Source: Serinus canaria (Eukaryota > Chordata > Aves > Passeriformes > Fringillidae). From it: DNA of 64,000 nucleotides. The notes under the pieces were generated by a model. It ran no database searches. It was not told where the DNA came from and saw only the letters and a list, made by a program, of their open reading frames with translations. The stretch's first letter is position 1. Each line of letters begins with the position of its first letter. The stretch covers positions 13,284,601-13,348,600 of the forward strand of contig NC_066326.1 of NCBI RefSeq assembly GCF_022539315.1. The letters run 5' to 3'. This document shows positions 36,069 to 49,069 of this stretch, piece after piece. A program made the translations under genes and the position numbers.

Positions 36069-39000
36069 CTCGTTTGGCTTAATCTCATTCCCATCCATCC
36101 ATTTTTAAAGTGACTCCTGGCAGTTTCCCACTGCAGTGTCCCAGCAGAACTCGACAGATGCCTACACCCAAACTCTCCTAAAGGGCTTTGGAACATGGAA
36201 AAGGTCATTTCACAGCAACAGCCCAAGCCTGCCTGCAGCACTGCACTAACACAGCCTGTGTGGAGCCCTGAGATTTATTCATGCTTTAATGGTGCCATTG
36301 CACATCTCTAGATGTCTCCAGAACACCCTAATCAGGTGGATGCTGAATGATGCCTTAGCTGAGAAGGGAATGTTTCCCAGCCTGTAAAACAAACAAAACA
36401 TTGCACTGTTCATCATTTGCTTTTGGCTCATTCCTCAAAGTTTTCCTGTTCCAACTGGTGATGAAAAGTCAAACCACAAGAACACTGCCAATCAGTACAC
36501 TCATGCAAGTGCAAAAAATAAAATTATACATTTATAGGGAACAGTGAAAGGGAGAACACAGTGCAATAAATTAGAAAATTTTGCAACAGTTTAAAGAATT
36601 TTACTTGGATTTCTGTCAATTTTACAGCTTTTCTGTCAATACTGCATTTGAAAAAAAAAAATCAAGAAATAAGCATGCAAAAACTCTTATCACACCCCCA
36701 GCACTTTTATATTCCTGGTTCAAATGAAGAGTGTTTGGTGATCACTTTAGAAGAGATTTGTGGTTGGCAGAAACTTCTTCCAAAACAACAAATAGGAAAA
36801 TGGCATGAACCCACTTATTTAACTATCTAAAACTCAGGATTTAGGGTTCTCAAGGTGTGAGATGGGATAAATTTATAAAAGAGCCACTAGAAGCTCTGAC
36901 AAGACAATATTTCTAAATAAAATAGTGGAGTAGAAATTGAAGAAAATGCAAATATCTAGAGAATATGCTAAGAGTATCTGATCTCTGGTACTCAGTACTA
37001 GAAATGAAAACATTCTTCAGCAAACTTTTTATCATACTGCCATGCTTTCCAATAAAAACTTATCAGGTACCAGATTCAGATCCCTTTGATGACCCTGATA
37101 GCTGAGAAAATCTCTCTACACATTAGGATCTGGTGGCAGAACAGACTGAGGATACTCAAAGTGCCACCATGTGGTTTTGAAGAGTGAACCACTTCACCCT
37201 GAACAGATTCCCCCACAATTAATGGTTACAGAAACCCCCCATCCTCTAACCCTTTTGGAGAACTGTTGCCATCTCACTCAGAATACCAGCATTAGATTAT
37301 GTTCTCCTCCCCAACTGGTTCTGCTGACCCTGTGGGCAGGATTCCTTCTGGGAAGGAAAAGCCACATGGACAGCAGGAGGAGAGTTTCTGTGAGGGCCCT
37401 GTACAAGTCTCTGGTTACTGTGGGATGGCGAGAGGAGATGTGCCAAAGCACACAGCAGCACAGCTGGCAGGAGATAGTGCCCCAGTGCAACTGCTCTTGG
37501 ATATTTCACTGCTATTGCTTCTGTAATCCTCATCCCTTTGTTCCATTAATTAGCATGAAGTGGCTTTAATCCTGCCCAGAAAAACTCTTTGTTCCTAGGA
37601 AATAATTTCACTAAAGCAGAAACATTTCACCATTTGTATAACAACAAATGTGTAAAGGTCATAATCAGCTGGTCATCCCTGGCTTTCCTTGGAATTCCTC
37701 TGTAATCCAAATTCTATATTATATCAGTTGACAGCATATGAAAGGATCAAGAGGTTTGGAAAATACAATTCCATGACTATTAGAGCCTAACTTTTGCATA
37801 TTTTCCATAAAAATGTAATGGTTCTCTCCTGGTGTAAGAAGGCAGAGGTGGCTTTAGAGGTTATACATCTGGCCCAGCAGAAAGGATCAAAAGGTCCTGT
37901 TTTGCACAGAACACTGAGTCAGAACAGAGCACCTGCTAAATGACAACTGGGAAGACAACACAAATCTCCTGAGCACTGCTGCTGTCCTCCCTGCACTGCA
38001 GCAGCCTCCTGGAACTGGTTTAACTTCTCTGTTTCTTCATTTCTCCATTCATAAAACAGATTAAATTGGTGCTCCAGGTATAGTTTGATGCCAAAATTGT
38101 TATTGTGCCTCAAATGTTTATCTTACCTATCCTTGAATAGGTAAGATAGAAACATTTAAAATCCATTATTTGTTTGTTCACTAAAATATTTACAAGATCT
38201 TCTGAATTGGGTTAAGAGGACCAGGTATTAGCATAGAGCAAACTGAATAAGAATGAATAATATCCAAAAGTAACATTTATTTCTACCCCAGCTGGCTTCT
38301 TAACAAGCCAGATCATTGAAGCTGCCTCTGAAAATTGAGTTCCCCTGAAAATATTTTGGCAAATAAAATGTGTGTTTCCCAAAGCAGCACACACATTAGA
38401 TATACAGTACTTCAGACTTCCTTACTGTTCCATTTCTTTCCCAATAATTTATAGCATCCATGATTATACTCCTAATTATTTGGTGTTCTTCCAGTTACTG
38501 GTCCTGACTTGTCACCCTTTTTCAGGGCTGAACTGTAAAACAATTCCCATATTATTCCAGATGGAGTTGCACAAGTTACATTAGAAGAAATAATTTTGTT
38601 CCATGATAAAACATCTTCTAGACAGGCAGCATGTACTCATATTTCATTTTTTTGTCTTGAATACTAGACTTTTAATTCTTTAAAGAGAGAGCTGTAGCAT
38701 AGCTCAAGTCTGATGTCAATTGTCCCTCTACAGCAGCTTTAAATTTTAGAGCACTGAACTGTCACATTATTAATAATTCCTTCAGAATTCAGCTTCCATT
38801 TTATAAATATATATTGAGAGAGAGAAGAAATATATCAACCATGCTTTGTAGTTCAAATATTGCTGAGATAGACACAATCTATCTAGTTTCCAGAAACAGT
38901 TACAGTCAATAATCATTTATCTACAGTATTAGGTGGCAGAAGAAAGAAAAAATCAGTGAATGCATAAAAAGTAATACAAGAATATTTAAGCTTAAACAGG

Positions 39001-39194
39001 TTTTCAAATATCAGTTATTTTACCAACAAATACTCCTTAACAATAGTCAGACTTTGCAGGAGCAGTTTTTAAGTCCCTTGTTACTTGAGAGTGGCTACAG
39101 AAAATTTAATTCAAAGGGATTTTGGCTTTGCAGTAAAATTAGCATCAGTGAAATTTTGGGTTAAAATGAAAGCTACATTCCTAGAGGAAGAATG
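36069..39194. other. Intronic stretch without recognised genes
   Basis: Nothing recognised apart from the bulged inverted repeat at 38112-38157. AT-rich, with scattered TAAT-type words near 38.7-38.9 kb. Confidence 0.7.
38112..38157. repeat. Inverted repeat with one 2-nt bulge (19 pairs)
   Basis: AAATGTTT plus ATCTTACCTAT on the left pairs with ATAGGTAAGAT and AAACATTT on the right. A 2-nt bulge (AG, 38148-38149) separates the two helices and the loop is CCTTGA. Confidence 0.93.
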
Positions 39195-39345
39195 GTCTGG
39201 TGGTTGAGATATTAACCTTGGGCTTGAAAGAAATGGGCTCAAGTCCCAGCTTTGCCACAGAATTTTGCATAACCTTGAATTAGTCACATAATTTCTTGGT
39301 GCTTCTCTTCTCAAGGTATTAAACACAGATAATAATATTTCCATG
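39195..39345 (+). mobile_element. MIR (CORE-SINE) relic
   Basis: This stretch follows the MIR consensus from the tRNA-derived head into the core. It has TGGTTGAG, then GGGCTCAAGTCCCAGC resembling the RNA polymerase III B box, then CTTTGCCACAGA, ACCTTGAATTAGTCACATAA, GTGCTTC and GATAATAAT. These landmarks are in the right order and at about the right spacing, with many substitutions and small gaps as expected for an insertion shared by amniotes. Birds have few MIR copies. The assignment is from memory of the consensus. Confidence 0.72.
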
Positions 39346-42300
39346 TCAACTTCACCTTGTCCTCTGGCAAATCAGAAAGAAAACAACAATCTGTGAAAGG
39401 CCCCACTAGTTTATCCCCAAGAACAATTGGTTTCAGAACTGTTTCTCTTCTGAAGCCTTGGCATCAGTCTCAGTTTGCTTTGTGGGATCCCAAAAACCAA
39501 AAATCCTAGGAACTACAGTAAAAAAAGAATCAAAAATAATACAATTCCAGCAATAATATTTGTGTCATCTGTACTTTATCTGCATAAAAGGAAAAGGCTT
39601 CAACTTTGACTGTTAAAATAACACTAGCAAACTTCAAACCAAACATAAAATAGAAGGTTTTGGGTTTTTCAATCCATTACTACAGTTTCAGCACATACAC
39701 TCTGTGTGTATGCAAGTCTTGAAAAAAAGGAAAGAATACAGAATTCTGATTAAAGCTTGAATCTAATGAAATAAAATGTACTTTTCATAATTCATATGCA
39801 AGAGAGACATACACAGCCTAAGAAGCAACACAACACTCTTTATGTAGCAAGAGCAGCCAGTCCCTGTGATTCTGAAGAACTGATACATTGAAATGAACAT
39901 AAGAAAACCTTTGTCAGCTTCCACTAAATGCTTATGTACATAATCTGTTATTCAATTTGTGAAAAGATATCTACTTTGTAGCCTATGATGAATACACATC
40001 ATGAAGCATCACAAGTATTTTATATCACTTAAAAATAAAAACATTTTCTGTATAAATCCCCTATTTTTATTTTTCCCAAAGAATTCTTGAGAGGAACTAC
40101 ATAAAAAAATATTTTCCAACCATTTATTTCAAAGCTGCACAACTCCACAAGAAAATAACTGCAGTTAGAACCACAGCACACTTATTTTCTCTTTAAATTC
40201 CATAAAAGCATACACATATTGAGCTGAGAGCTTTTATCAAACACAAGGTCACAGATTTTCAGCCTGACTGATGAGCAGCTTTGGACATTTGAACAAGGCA
40301 GCAATAAAACCATTCTAAGTAAGGCTGAGATGTCAGTTTGCAGTAGTTTGAAAATGAAAGGTGTTACTGCTCCTTTCCTGAAGCTGCAAGAAAGAGGGAA
40401 CAGCTGGGAGCAAGAAAGATGTCCTGATAATAGAAAAATGTGGGGATACACTGCTCAAAATGGAAAAAAAGGTGAGGTTCAGGTGTTGGACAAGAAAATA
40501 AAATCTCATTAATTTGGAATTAAGGGCCTCAGGAATTAATTCTGCTCCAGAGATGGAGCACCAGAAACCAGCCAAGCTTCACATGTGAAGTTTATGCCAT
40601 GCTCAGAAGCTCTCAGTGGAATTATGGATCTCCAATTCACTGCTGTCACTATTTATTCCATACCTCATGGCTCCCTGAATTTCTCTCTCACAAAGCATGC
40701 AGTGACATCCTCATTACCCCTGGACCATTCTGTACTGCATAAATCATCATTTCTTTTCTTCTAAAGCTGAGTGTGTAACCCTCCCCAACAGAGAAACAAC
40801 AAAAATCTAACTGCATAAGCAATTTTCCTGGATGTCAGGTTTCTCAAGTCCAAAAATAACACAGAGAGTTCCACCCAAACTATTTGTTTCTCCTTCAATT
40901 TCCCATTCAGAAATATAAAATGTCTATACTCAGTTTCTTGGATGTTATAATAAACAAACTAAAAGGGGACAAAATATTCACATTGTCTACCAAAAAAAGC
41001 CACAACAGATCAAACTTTTTCATCAATCACAGCAAAAACTTCTGTGAAAATAAGGAACCACAGTAGAATTAATGTTACTAAAATAGCTTGAAAGAAACCG
41101 TGACTTTACTAACCTGTTTCATAATGCTAATGTGGTGGGAGGGGGAAGGGACCTGAAAAAAAGGCATTTAATTAGCCCAAAAAAACCTTCAGGTAGGAGT
41201 GGATGAATCTTTTTTTAGGGCTTTTTTTTTCCCTGTAAATCTGAGGGGAATGGTTTAATGCACAGTATGCAAGTGTTCTAAATCATTTTAAACCAAAGGA
41301 AATTTGCATACAGTACATGAGACATTGCTGCAAGCCTCCTTCACCCACCTGATCACACTGCCATCAGTGCAGCTCCTACCTGTGCAAACAGCAACCAGGA
41401 GCAGCAGTGCCATCAAAAGGTTTCACACTTCAAAGCCTGAGTAGGTAGCAGGAAATAAAACATCCACAACAGCTAAAGTAGGATGAAATATAATAATCTG
41501 TACTTCAAGCAACAGCAAGAATCAGACTTATAAACAATCTAAATGCAATAGAATACAGAGAGCAGAATGTTGCTGCAACCAAATAAAGGCTGGGAGGGAT
41601 CTGCACAAAGCCCCAGACCTGCAGAGGTCCTGCAGCAAACAGTGTTTTGGAGCACTTCTCCGAGGGCTTACAAGAATGTTTGATATTAGTTCTATTTGCT
41701 AAATCTTTAAAATTTAATTGACCCCATCTGAAGTTTTTAGTTACTGCAGTTTATGGAAAAGGTGAGAGGTTTCAAAACACAGCTTTCCTATAAAATCCTG
41801 TAACCAGAGGACAGTAATTTGACTTAACTGCTGCCATCAATTCCTATTAATCTCAAAAGATCATACTTTAAGAATCCTTCATTGAACTATGCATTTCAGA
41901 TTTGTGTTCTATTTATTCAAAACACAAAAATCAGTTTTATTACTGTTTTAAGAATTCATCCAATAATTATAGATCTAGTGAAAATCGTGCCCTTTTTTAG
42001 GAGCTGATACTGTATTTCCAATTGCTATAGAGACTGCAGTCCTCTCACTTGCAATTTTGTTTGAGAGCTACAAGTCTGAAAGTGCACCCCTCTTCTCCTT
42101 GAAAAACCACTGAAAATACAGAATCTTTAAATTCTAACTTGAAATGTCAGTCATCTGTACAGAGGAATTCATCTGTATTTACTCTGTGCAGTGCTGATCC
42201 AGATCCAGAGGGGCTGAACTTGCCCATGACAATTTGGTTACCTGCTCCATAAATCTGCCCCTGAAACTTTCTTGTTGGAAACAAATCCATGCACAGGCAC

Positions 42301-42769
42301 AATGGCTGCTTTTCAAACCACAACAACCAGATCCATTTCCACAGAGTTTTTTATGTGTTTCCTCATCCTTCCAGAGTAAATTGTCCATTTCATGCACTAA
42401 ATCTTCATGCTCTCCCACGAAAAAGGAGAAATGGTCAAGTCTCAGTTTTGAACTATTTTTAAAACTACAGATACCTAATGCAGTATATATGTGTTCAAGG
42501 GAACAGATATGCTGCATTATATATATATACACCCACAAATGTTATGGGGAACATATACATACACACATGTGCACTTGTTTCACTGTTATTTTCAGGTCTG
42601 ACACTGCTCTTATCCAGTAAAGAATCAGAGAGTTTCAGCTTAGAGCAGATCACTAGACTGTATGCATTACCTTCACACTCAAATCAATCAGATTAAGGAC
42701 TGTTCAGTGGCAAACTGAATCAGGAGGACAAAAATAAAACCACAAAATCTCAACACACTTCTGAGGCAC
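39346..42769. other. Intronic stretch without recognised genes
   Basis: AT-rich. A short TATATATATATA run near 42520-42531 leads into ACAC/ATAC-rich sequence. No gene or transposon recognised. Confidence 0.7.
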
Positions 42770-43330
42770 AGAGCACTGTCCAGGCTCTCACAGCTGCTGA
42801 CTGGGCTCCACTCACCCTGACTGCCCCTGGGGCTGTTCCACCTGCACAGGTTCACCCCACATCCAAAAAAAGCCCTGACAGCACCCTGGGCTCTGCTGGG
42901 GAGCTCTGGTGGTGGCAAGACAGCTTGGACACCTTTGTCCCTGCTGTCCTGGTGGCTCAGAGCAGGGCAAGGAGCCCTCACCCCTGGGCTGTGGCCAGCA
43001 GAGCTCAGCAGAGCTGGTCACAGCTGGCCCAGCAGCTCCCTCCTGCTGCCCCTGCTCCTGTGTCCCTGGCAGGCTGGGCCATCCATCAGCTCTGCCTCAG
43101 GGAATCCAAGTGGGAATTCCCCAGCACAAGGCTGAGGCTGTGCCCCAAGTTCCAGCAGTGCCACCAGGGCCACCAAGCACCCTGGACAGAGCCCAGGGAC
43201 AAAGCCCTGCAGCAAACCAGGCAGGAGCACTGATGCCCACTGTGCACAGACCAAATGCCAGCAGAACACCCCAGTGCCCATCAGATTGTACAGCCCTAAC
43301 GTGCCCAAGAGCTTTCAGCAAGCACTCCAG
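42770..43330. other. GC-rich, CpG-poor block
   Basis: Sharply GC-richer than the surrounding intron and full of CAGC, CTGG and CCTG words, but with almost no CpG, so it is not a CpG island. Open frames of 96-144 codons exist in several frames on both strands, as expected from low stop density. None resembles a known protein. It may be an old repeat or a patch shaped by GC-biased gene conversion. Confidence 0.6.
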
Positions 43331-46254
43331 GTTTTCAAAATGAAATCACTTCAGCTTTACTCCCCCAATGCACAGGGAAAGTCTACAAGTAAGAATTACT
43401 TTCTCCCTAAGCTTTGGACAATTGTCAGCTGACAGGGGGTTTTGTGACCATGTCAGATGAATAACCAGGACCTGTGAGACAGATTTAGGACCATGGACTC
43501 AAGTGAAGGAAAGCAGACTTTTTATCCATTTTTCTCACAAGTTTTAATCACACAATGCTTTATATGTGCCTACATTTATATTATCCAGGATTAAAGTATA
43601 AATAAGGAAAGAAAGGAGAATCTCTGAAAACTAGCATACATATGCAGGCATGGGAGTCTTTTAGAAAAAGTGATTTCCAGTTCTGAAAGAGACAAACTTA
43701 ATCCTCAAATCTGCTAATCCGATCAAACATTTATACACTGAGCACTCCCTACTCCAAACCTGTCTGTTGGGAATGGAGACAAAATTCTGCTTTTAAAGGC
43801 AGCATTTGGTTCAGTTTCAATAACACACTCAGGTTCACAACTGTACCAGATCCAGGGGGTCAATAGCCACAACCTCCCTCTGTCCAAGGATTTCCCACTA
43901 AGTATTCAGCTGTTTTTCTATACAGCTGCTTCCTTCCTTTATATTCCTAAAGCAAGCTGCTCCAAGTTGGCAGTTTTATGCAAGAAGGGTCAATTTCCAC
44001 TGTGCAACAAAGTGCAAAATAGATTTCAGCTGTAGTGTAACATTGCAAAGGGGAAAAAGCCAAGGTACACCTGGCAAAGCTCTTGGACAGAGAATCCTTA
44101 TTTCTTTAAATTATCAATAAGATTTGGCAGCACACAAATAAAAAAGTCCTCTCAAAATTTCAGGTTCATGTAATATTTTCATTTTTATGATGTTAAGCAG
44201 ATAAATACACAGCCTTCACTACAGAACAGATACAAAAATTTAGCAAATAAAAAGAACCAATGACTTGTTAAGCCTACAAAATATTGAGTGATTTATTACA
44301 TAAAAGTTTGCATAAATATTTTCCTGACAGTAGTTGAATTAACACAAGCTACAAATTATAGCAAAATTCTTACATAGCAAACACTATCAAATAAATGGAA
44401 GTTTTAATGCTTTAATTCTATTTTTTTCTTTTATAAATCAGATGAAGGTAAACACATTTGCCTGCTAAGCCTCAGAAAATAGCAAGTTCTGGGTTTTTTT
44501 CACCTAAATTTGTTTTGATTTTAGTTTTTGAAGTAGAAATAACCAGTTTTTGTTAAAACTGTACATTTCAATGTTTAGGCATAAACTAACACAATCTTTT
44601 GTTTTTAAATAATACTGAAAAAAGCCCCTGGGCTCATCAGCTGCTCCACACCCACACACCACCACAAAACCTTACACAAAGAGAAACCTGAAGCAGCAAA
44701 CTTGCTGTGGAACTTCTTCAAATACAAGAGCCACAAAAAGTGAGCATCTCAGAGAGTTTCAAGGAAACTCATTTCTGCCATTCAGAAATGGAAAGCATTT
44801 CTTGAAATTCGAGCAGGGGGATTTTGTTCTCTGCCCAGTAAACCTCTGGCTGAGGTGAAGCTGTCCAGACTGAAGATAAGCAACTCTTATCTACATCTGT
44901 GGGGCAAAGCAGAACACCACAGGATGCCTGGTCCCACCTAGGCACTGTCCTGTCCCTCCTCTCACCTCTGAAAGCAAACCATGCACTCTGATTGTCTTCT
45001 CCTTCTCTGTACCACTGAGATTTCTATCCTACAAGAAACCAAACTTGTAAACATCTATCAAGCCAGCAAGCTTTTGAATTTATTCTCCTTGCAATTTAAT
45101 AAAACAAGCTGAAAAATCAATAGGTGTAGAAACAATCTCAAACCTGTAAGTGACTCAGGGTGTATTACATTTGATACCCTAGATAAAATAAAACTCCACT
45201 GATCACAGATCACACACACCATAATAGCAATAAAGCAGACAGGATTATGGTAATTAAGGAGACAGATCAATAAAATATCTGTTACATTTTGGAAAGTCAG
45301 CAAGCAGCAATTCTTTGAGTTTCTGACCTAGAGAACTGCCTGATCCATTTCTGTTGTTGTGGCATGATCTATCTTCAGCAAAGAGCTTTGTTGTGTGTTT
45401 AGCCTAGGGATGAATTAAAGGTAAATGCTAGATCTCAGTGAGTTCATTGCAAAAAACAATTTCAAAGAACAAGTCAAAACTCAACAAAAAGTAATGAGCT
45501 TCAAAAGAAGAAAGTTTGGTCTTTAGAGGGAAGGTGTATCTTATTTTTCTTACAGAAGAACTACCATAGTTGATTAATTTGTGTGCATTGTTCTGATAGT
45601 TTTATAAATGTGAATTTATAACAAAATAAAAACAATCAATTGAAATTCAACAGTTTTGTCTCCAGACATATTTGAAAGCTTAAGTTCCCTGCTGACTGCT
45701 GCAGCACAGATATGTGAGAAAAAGAGAGCTCAAAGCTCAATCTCCCTGACAGGATTTTTGAATTTGCTAGAGCTGAGCCACAACTGGCCCTGGGCTCCCT
45801 TCATTTGTGCTTGATTCATGCCTGCATCCTGGAAATGCAATTTGAAATTCAGATGATGGCATAAACTTCAACGGGTTCAGGCAGAAAAGTACCAAACATC
45901 CAAACAAATTTTTAAAAAACCCCAAAATTTAATTAGCACAGGACAAATCTTGGGCCGAATATTTCCTTAAAGATTTGAATTTTTTTTTCTGTTATTTTAT
46001 ACAACTCAAAATATATCTTTCTTTCCATATAGGAAAGTAGATTTAAACAAACCACTTTTTCCACTTCTAAATAATTCTTGACCCTTTGGTCTTGCTGATG
46101 CCCACTACTAACACCTGCATGGTACAAGGTGAGGCCAGAGAGATTCAGTGAGACTCGGGGTCTGTGATGTTTGCTGGCAGACCATCCTGAGGTTATCAGT
46201 GCCTAAGAACTTTGGTAACCAGCACGCTGGACAAGCCCTGTGTGCCACTGAGCT
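43331..46254. other. Intronic stretch without recognised genes
   Basis: Uniform AT-rich intron; I see no repeat, palindrome or coding signal worth naming. Confidence 0.7.
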
Positions 46255-46403
46255 CCTGCCCAGCCCTAGAGCACGAGGCCAGGCCAGGCTGGGCAGGGCT
46301 GGGGGCAGCCTGGGCTCCTGGGAGCTGTCCCTGCCCACGGCAGTGGGGCTGGAGCAGGATGGTGTCTAAGGTTCCTTCCAACCCAAACCCTTCTGGGATT
46401 CTC
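46255..46403 (+). mobile_element. CR1 LINE 3'-end fragment
   Basis: The segment GGGCAGCCTGGGCTCCTGGG, followed by a GTCCCTGCCC-like stretch, GGAGCAGGATGGTGTCTAAG and TTCCAACCCAAACCCTTCTG, follows the CR1 3' untranslated end closely. The terminal 8-bp ATTCTGTG repeats are eroded (TTCTGGGATTCTCC). It is about 150 bp, a typical length for a 5'-truncated insertion. It is antisense to CACNA2D3. The extent of the 5' side is uncertain; weak similarity may reach back to about 46.21 kb. Confidence 0.85.
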
Positions 46404-48129
46404 CAAGACACAGAGAAATGTGAAACATGGGACTGAGGGGAGATGTGGTATCAGTGTGATAAATGCTGTCAGAGTACAAGTCAAGCCCTTCAAGAGCTTT
46501 TTTAGGGCAAAAAGCAAATGTTTGTCTGTTAAGTGGCGTTCTTGAAAAATAAACCATCTGTGCATCTGCTCAGGGTACACTAAGAACCTGTTGGTAGTGT
46601 TCCAGCACTGGAAGATTCCCTGGGAAGAGCATAAGAAAGCAGTTTTAACACAACGAGAAGGAGCAAGACCCTTCAGAAGTAAAACCCTCTCAGCACCATC
46701 CCTTTACAAAGATATCTCCAAAGCCCTGACACTGCCCTCACAAAACACACACGGCCATCCAGAGAAGCAGTATTTAACAGGATTGCCAGTCTCCTGTGCT
46801 GATGGGAGAGCAGTGGCTTTAGGACAGGACTCTTTCTCAATAAGTGACTGGAGCCTTTATATTTATGAAAATAAATCTATATTTATGAAAATAAATGAAA
46901 GAATAATCTAATTAAGAAATTACACTTAATATTTTTTTTTATTTTTAACTTAACAACCAGCTACCTATAGCCCTCCATGCAGACTTTTTTATCCAGTTAT
47001 ACAATACTATCCAAACCCATGAAGAAAAAAGTAAGGAAAAAAAAACTAGCCTCTACCCTAAAACCTCCATTTGTTTTATATTCAAAAACCTTTAAGTTTT
47101 CTACCATATAATATTACAGACTTCTATTCAACCTACACACCCACAATCCCAGTTCTACTGTTCAATTTCAGAAACCTTCTCCACAACCTCAGGTCAAATT
47201 TAGTGTCCTCTTAAGGCTCAGTACCTGTCAACACAAAAAAAACTAAAATTCTCAGTAACCAGCTTCCAGCAAGGGACTCTGTGCTGGGCTCTTCACTCCT
47301 GCAAGAAGGTTAGTCTCAGGTGTCCATGACAGAAATATCAGCATCATCCTCAAACATTTAAGTCTGGCAAGAATGGTAGATGGAGAAATCTCCATGGAGT
47401 TCCCCAGCTATTTCTGTATTTTCCAAATTCAAACCAGTATACTCATAGCCAGCTATGAATTGACTTTGTTAGAACTGACACAGATGCAGTGAAATTGCAC
47501 ATGCATGGGTGCACACACACCATGCCAGCTGGCAATGAACTTGCCTTTCATTTGAGACAGAGCAGCTTACACAAAAAAAGAAAATGGCAAAGTGGAATAG
47601 GATAAAGTTTAAAACCTTTGAGTTCAAGTATTTTAATATCATGAATATTATTTTAAGAAACCTAAAGCTGAAAATTAACATACTCAAAGTGAAACACGCA
47701 AGTGAAAGGGCAACACAATTTTGGGAAGTGTACTAATAACTGTCACTTCATTACCACAAATAATTAATCAATACTTTCCACTTATTAATAAGCCATTTGT
47801 CCAACCAACCATGAATAGACCACAGTGGTGTGGCACAGTACATCTATATTTATGTTTCTACATATTTTCTCTCCCTGCAAGTAGTCTCTTTTTCCAACAT
47901 GAAAATTTGAAGATAACATTTTCAGTATAAATATTCATTTAAAAACACACTAGTAATGATGCAACATTTCAGATGAAAAAGAAAAACCAGAAAAACAGCT
48001 TTTGAAACATTATCTTGTTCTGCAGTATTTTCATATACAAGGAACTTGAATTTCCTTGCCTCAGTTATACTCCTGTATTTTAAAACCTTTCAATGGATGA
48101 TATAGCCTATTTCTCTTACCAAGATATGC
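46404..48129. other. Intronic stretch without recognised genes
   Basis: Only the 20-bp tandem duplication at 46858-46897 stands out. Confidence 0.7.
46858..46897. repeat. 20-bp tandem duplication (2 copies)
   Basis: TATATTTATGAAAATAAATC at 46858-46877, repeated with G as last base at 46878-46897. Confidence 0.95.
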
Positions 48130-49060
48130 AGTTCCATTCTGAAAAACTTGACAGAACGTGAACTTTGCCCTTGAGTCACAAATTCCTTTGATTTTACTTA
48201 AAAAGGGTGAAAGAGCCGATCTAGCCGGGAAAAGACAAAGCCCAAGGAAGCCACACCTAACATGGCACCGAAGCTGTACTGTTCCCAGGCTACACACAGC
48301 AACAAATTACTCTCTCAAAAGAAGAATGCAGGTCTTACATGAAGTGGAACAATTAATTTCACGCTTGTCAGCCCAGCCTCAACGGCGTGTTGATTTGGAT
48401 CCGATATTTGCGGCGCGTTGCGGACAGCGCCGGTGCCTCCTGAGCAGACACGGCGCTGCAGCCACGACTGTCATTGTAAAACAATCCATCAATAAGAGTA
48501 ATTGCAGTATTGATCACAACGGCTCCTCGCTTCGTATCGGAATCCATTCTCTGGAGTTGCCAGAAACAGAAATATCTAATGGGCTATTCCATCACTGCAG
48601 CTACTGAAACAGCTAATATTCTGGAAAGCTCTTAATAATTACTCATTGACTCTAAATTTCTGCTCCAGTGGTTAACTATAGCCTGCTTACTGTTGCTTGA
48701 AAGTCAGTTGTAGTGGCTGAAATAAGATTCCAATGCAAATTTATAAAGTGCTAACATCTGCAAAAAAACTCAAAACCACCTTATATAATTTCACTGTGTT
48801 CTGTTAATCACAGAATCTAATTATTTTTCCTATTACATTGTTTCTGGGTGAGAAACTGCATTCTGGATGCCGACAGCTTGTTTTACAGTGGCTGCTCTTA
48901 CAGTACTCCACAATAGGCAGGGTGGAATTCATTATGGCTCAGATTGTAAACAATTGAAGCCATAATACCATTAATAGCATATTTTTGTGTAAATGTCACT
49001 GAATTACAGATGGTCTTTTGAGATAGCATCAGCTCTTAATGTTGCACTATAAACCCTAGA
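48130..49060. promoter_or_regulatory. Candidate conserved non-coding element with a CpG-retaining core
   Basis: Between about 48370 and 48560 there are around 17 CpGs in 190 bp, in an intron where CpG is otherwise rare. Examples are CAACGGCGTG, TTGCGGCGCG, GACAGCGCCGG and CTTCGTATCGG. The following 500 bp carry homeodomain-type TAATTA-like words and a structured palindrome with TGTAAACA at 48931-48966. An open plus-strand frame of 149 codons (48158-48607) overlaps the core; I do not recognise its product. The pattern suits a regulatory element or unmethylated promoter. Conservation itself cannot be seen from one sequence. Confidence 0.4.
48931..48966. promoter_or_regulatory. Two-tier palindrome with forkhead-like core
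   Basis: ATTATGGCT (48931-48939) pairs with AGCCATAAT (48958-48966). Inside, after a 3-nt mismatch on each side, ATTGT (48943-48947) pairs with ACAAT (48950-48954) around AA. The centre contains TGTAAACA (48945-48952), the canonical forkhead binding word, and the ATTGT/ACAAT halves are SOX-like. Confidence 0.5.
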
Positions 49061-49069
49061 AGACAGAAA

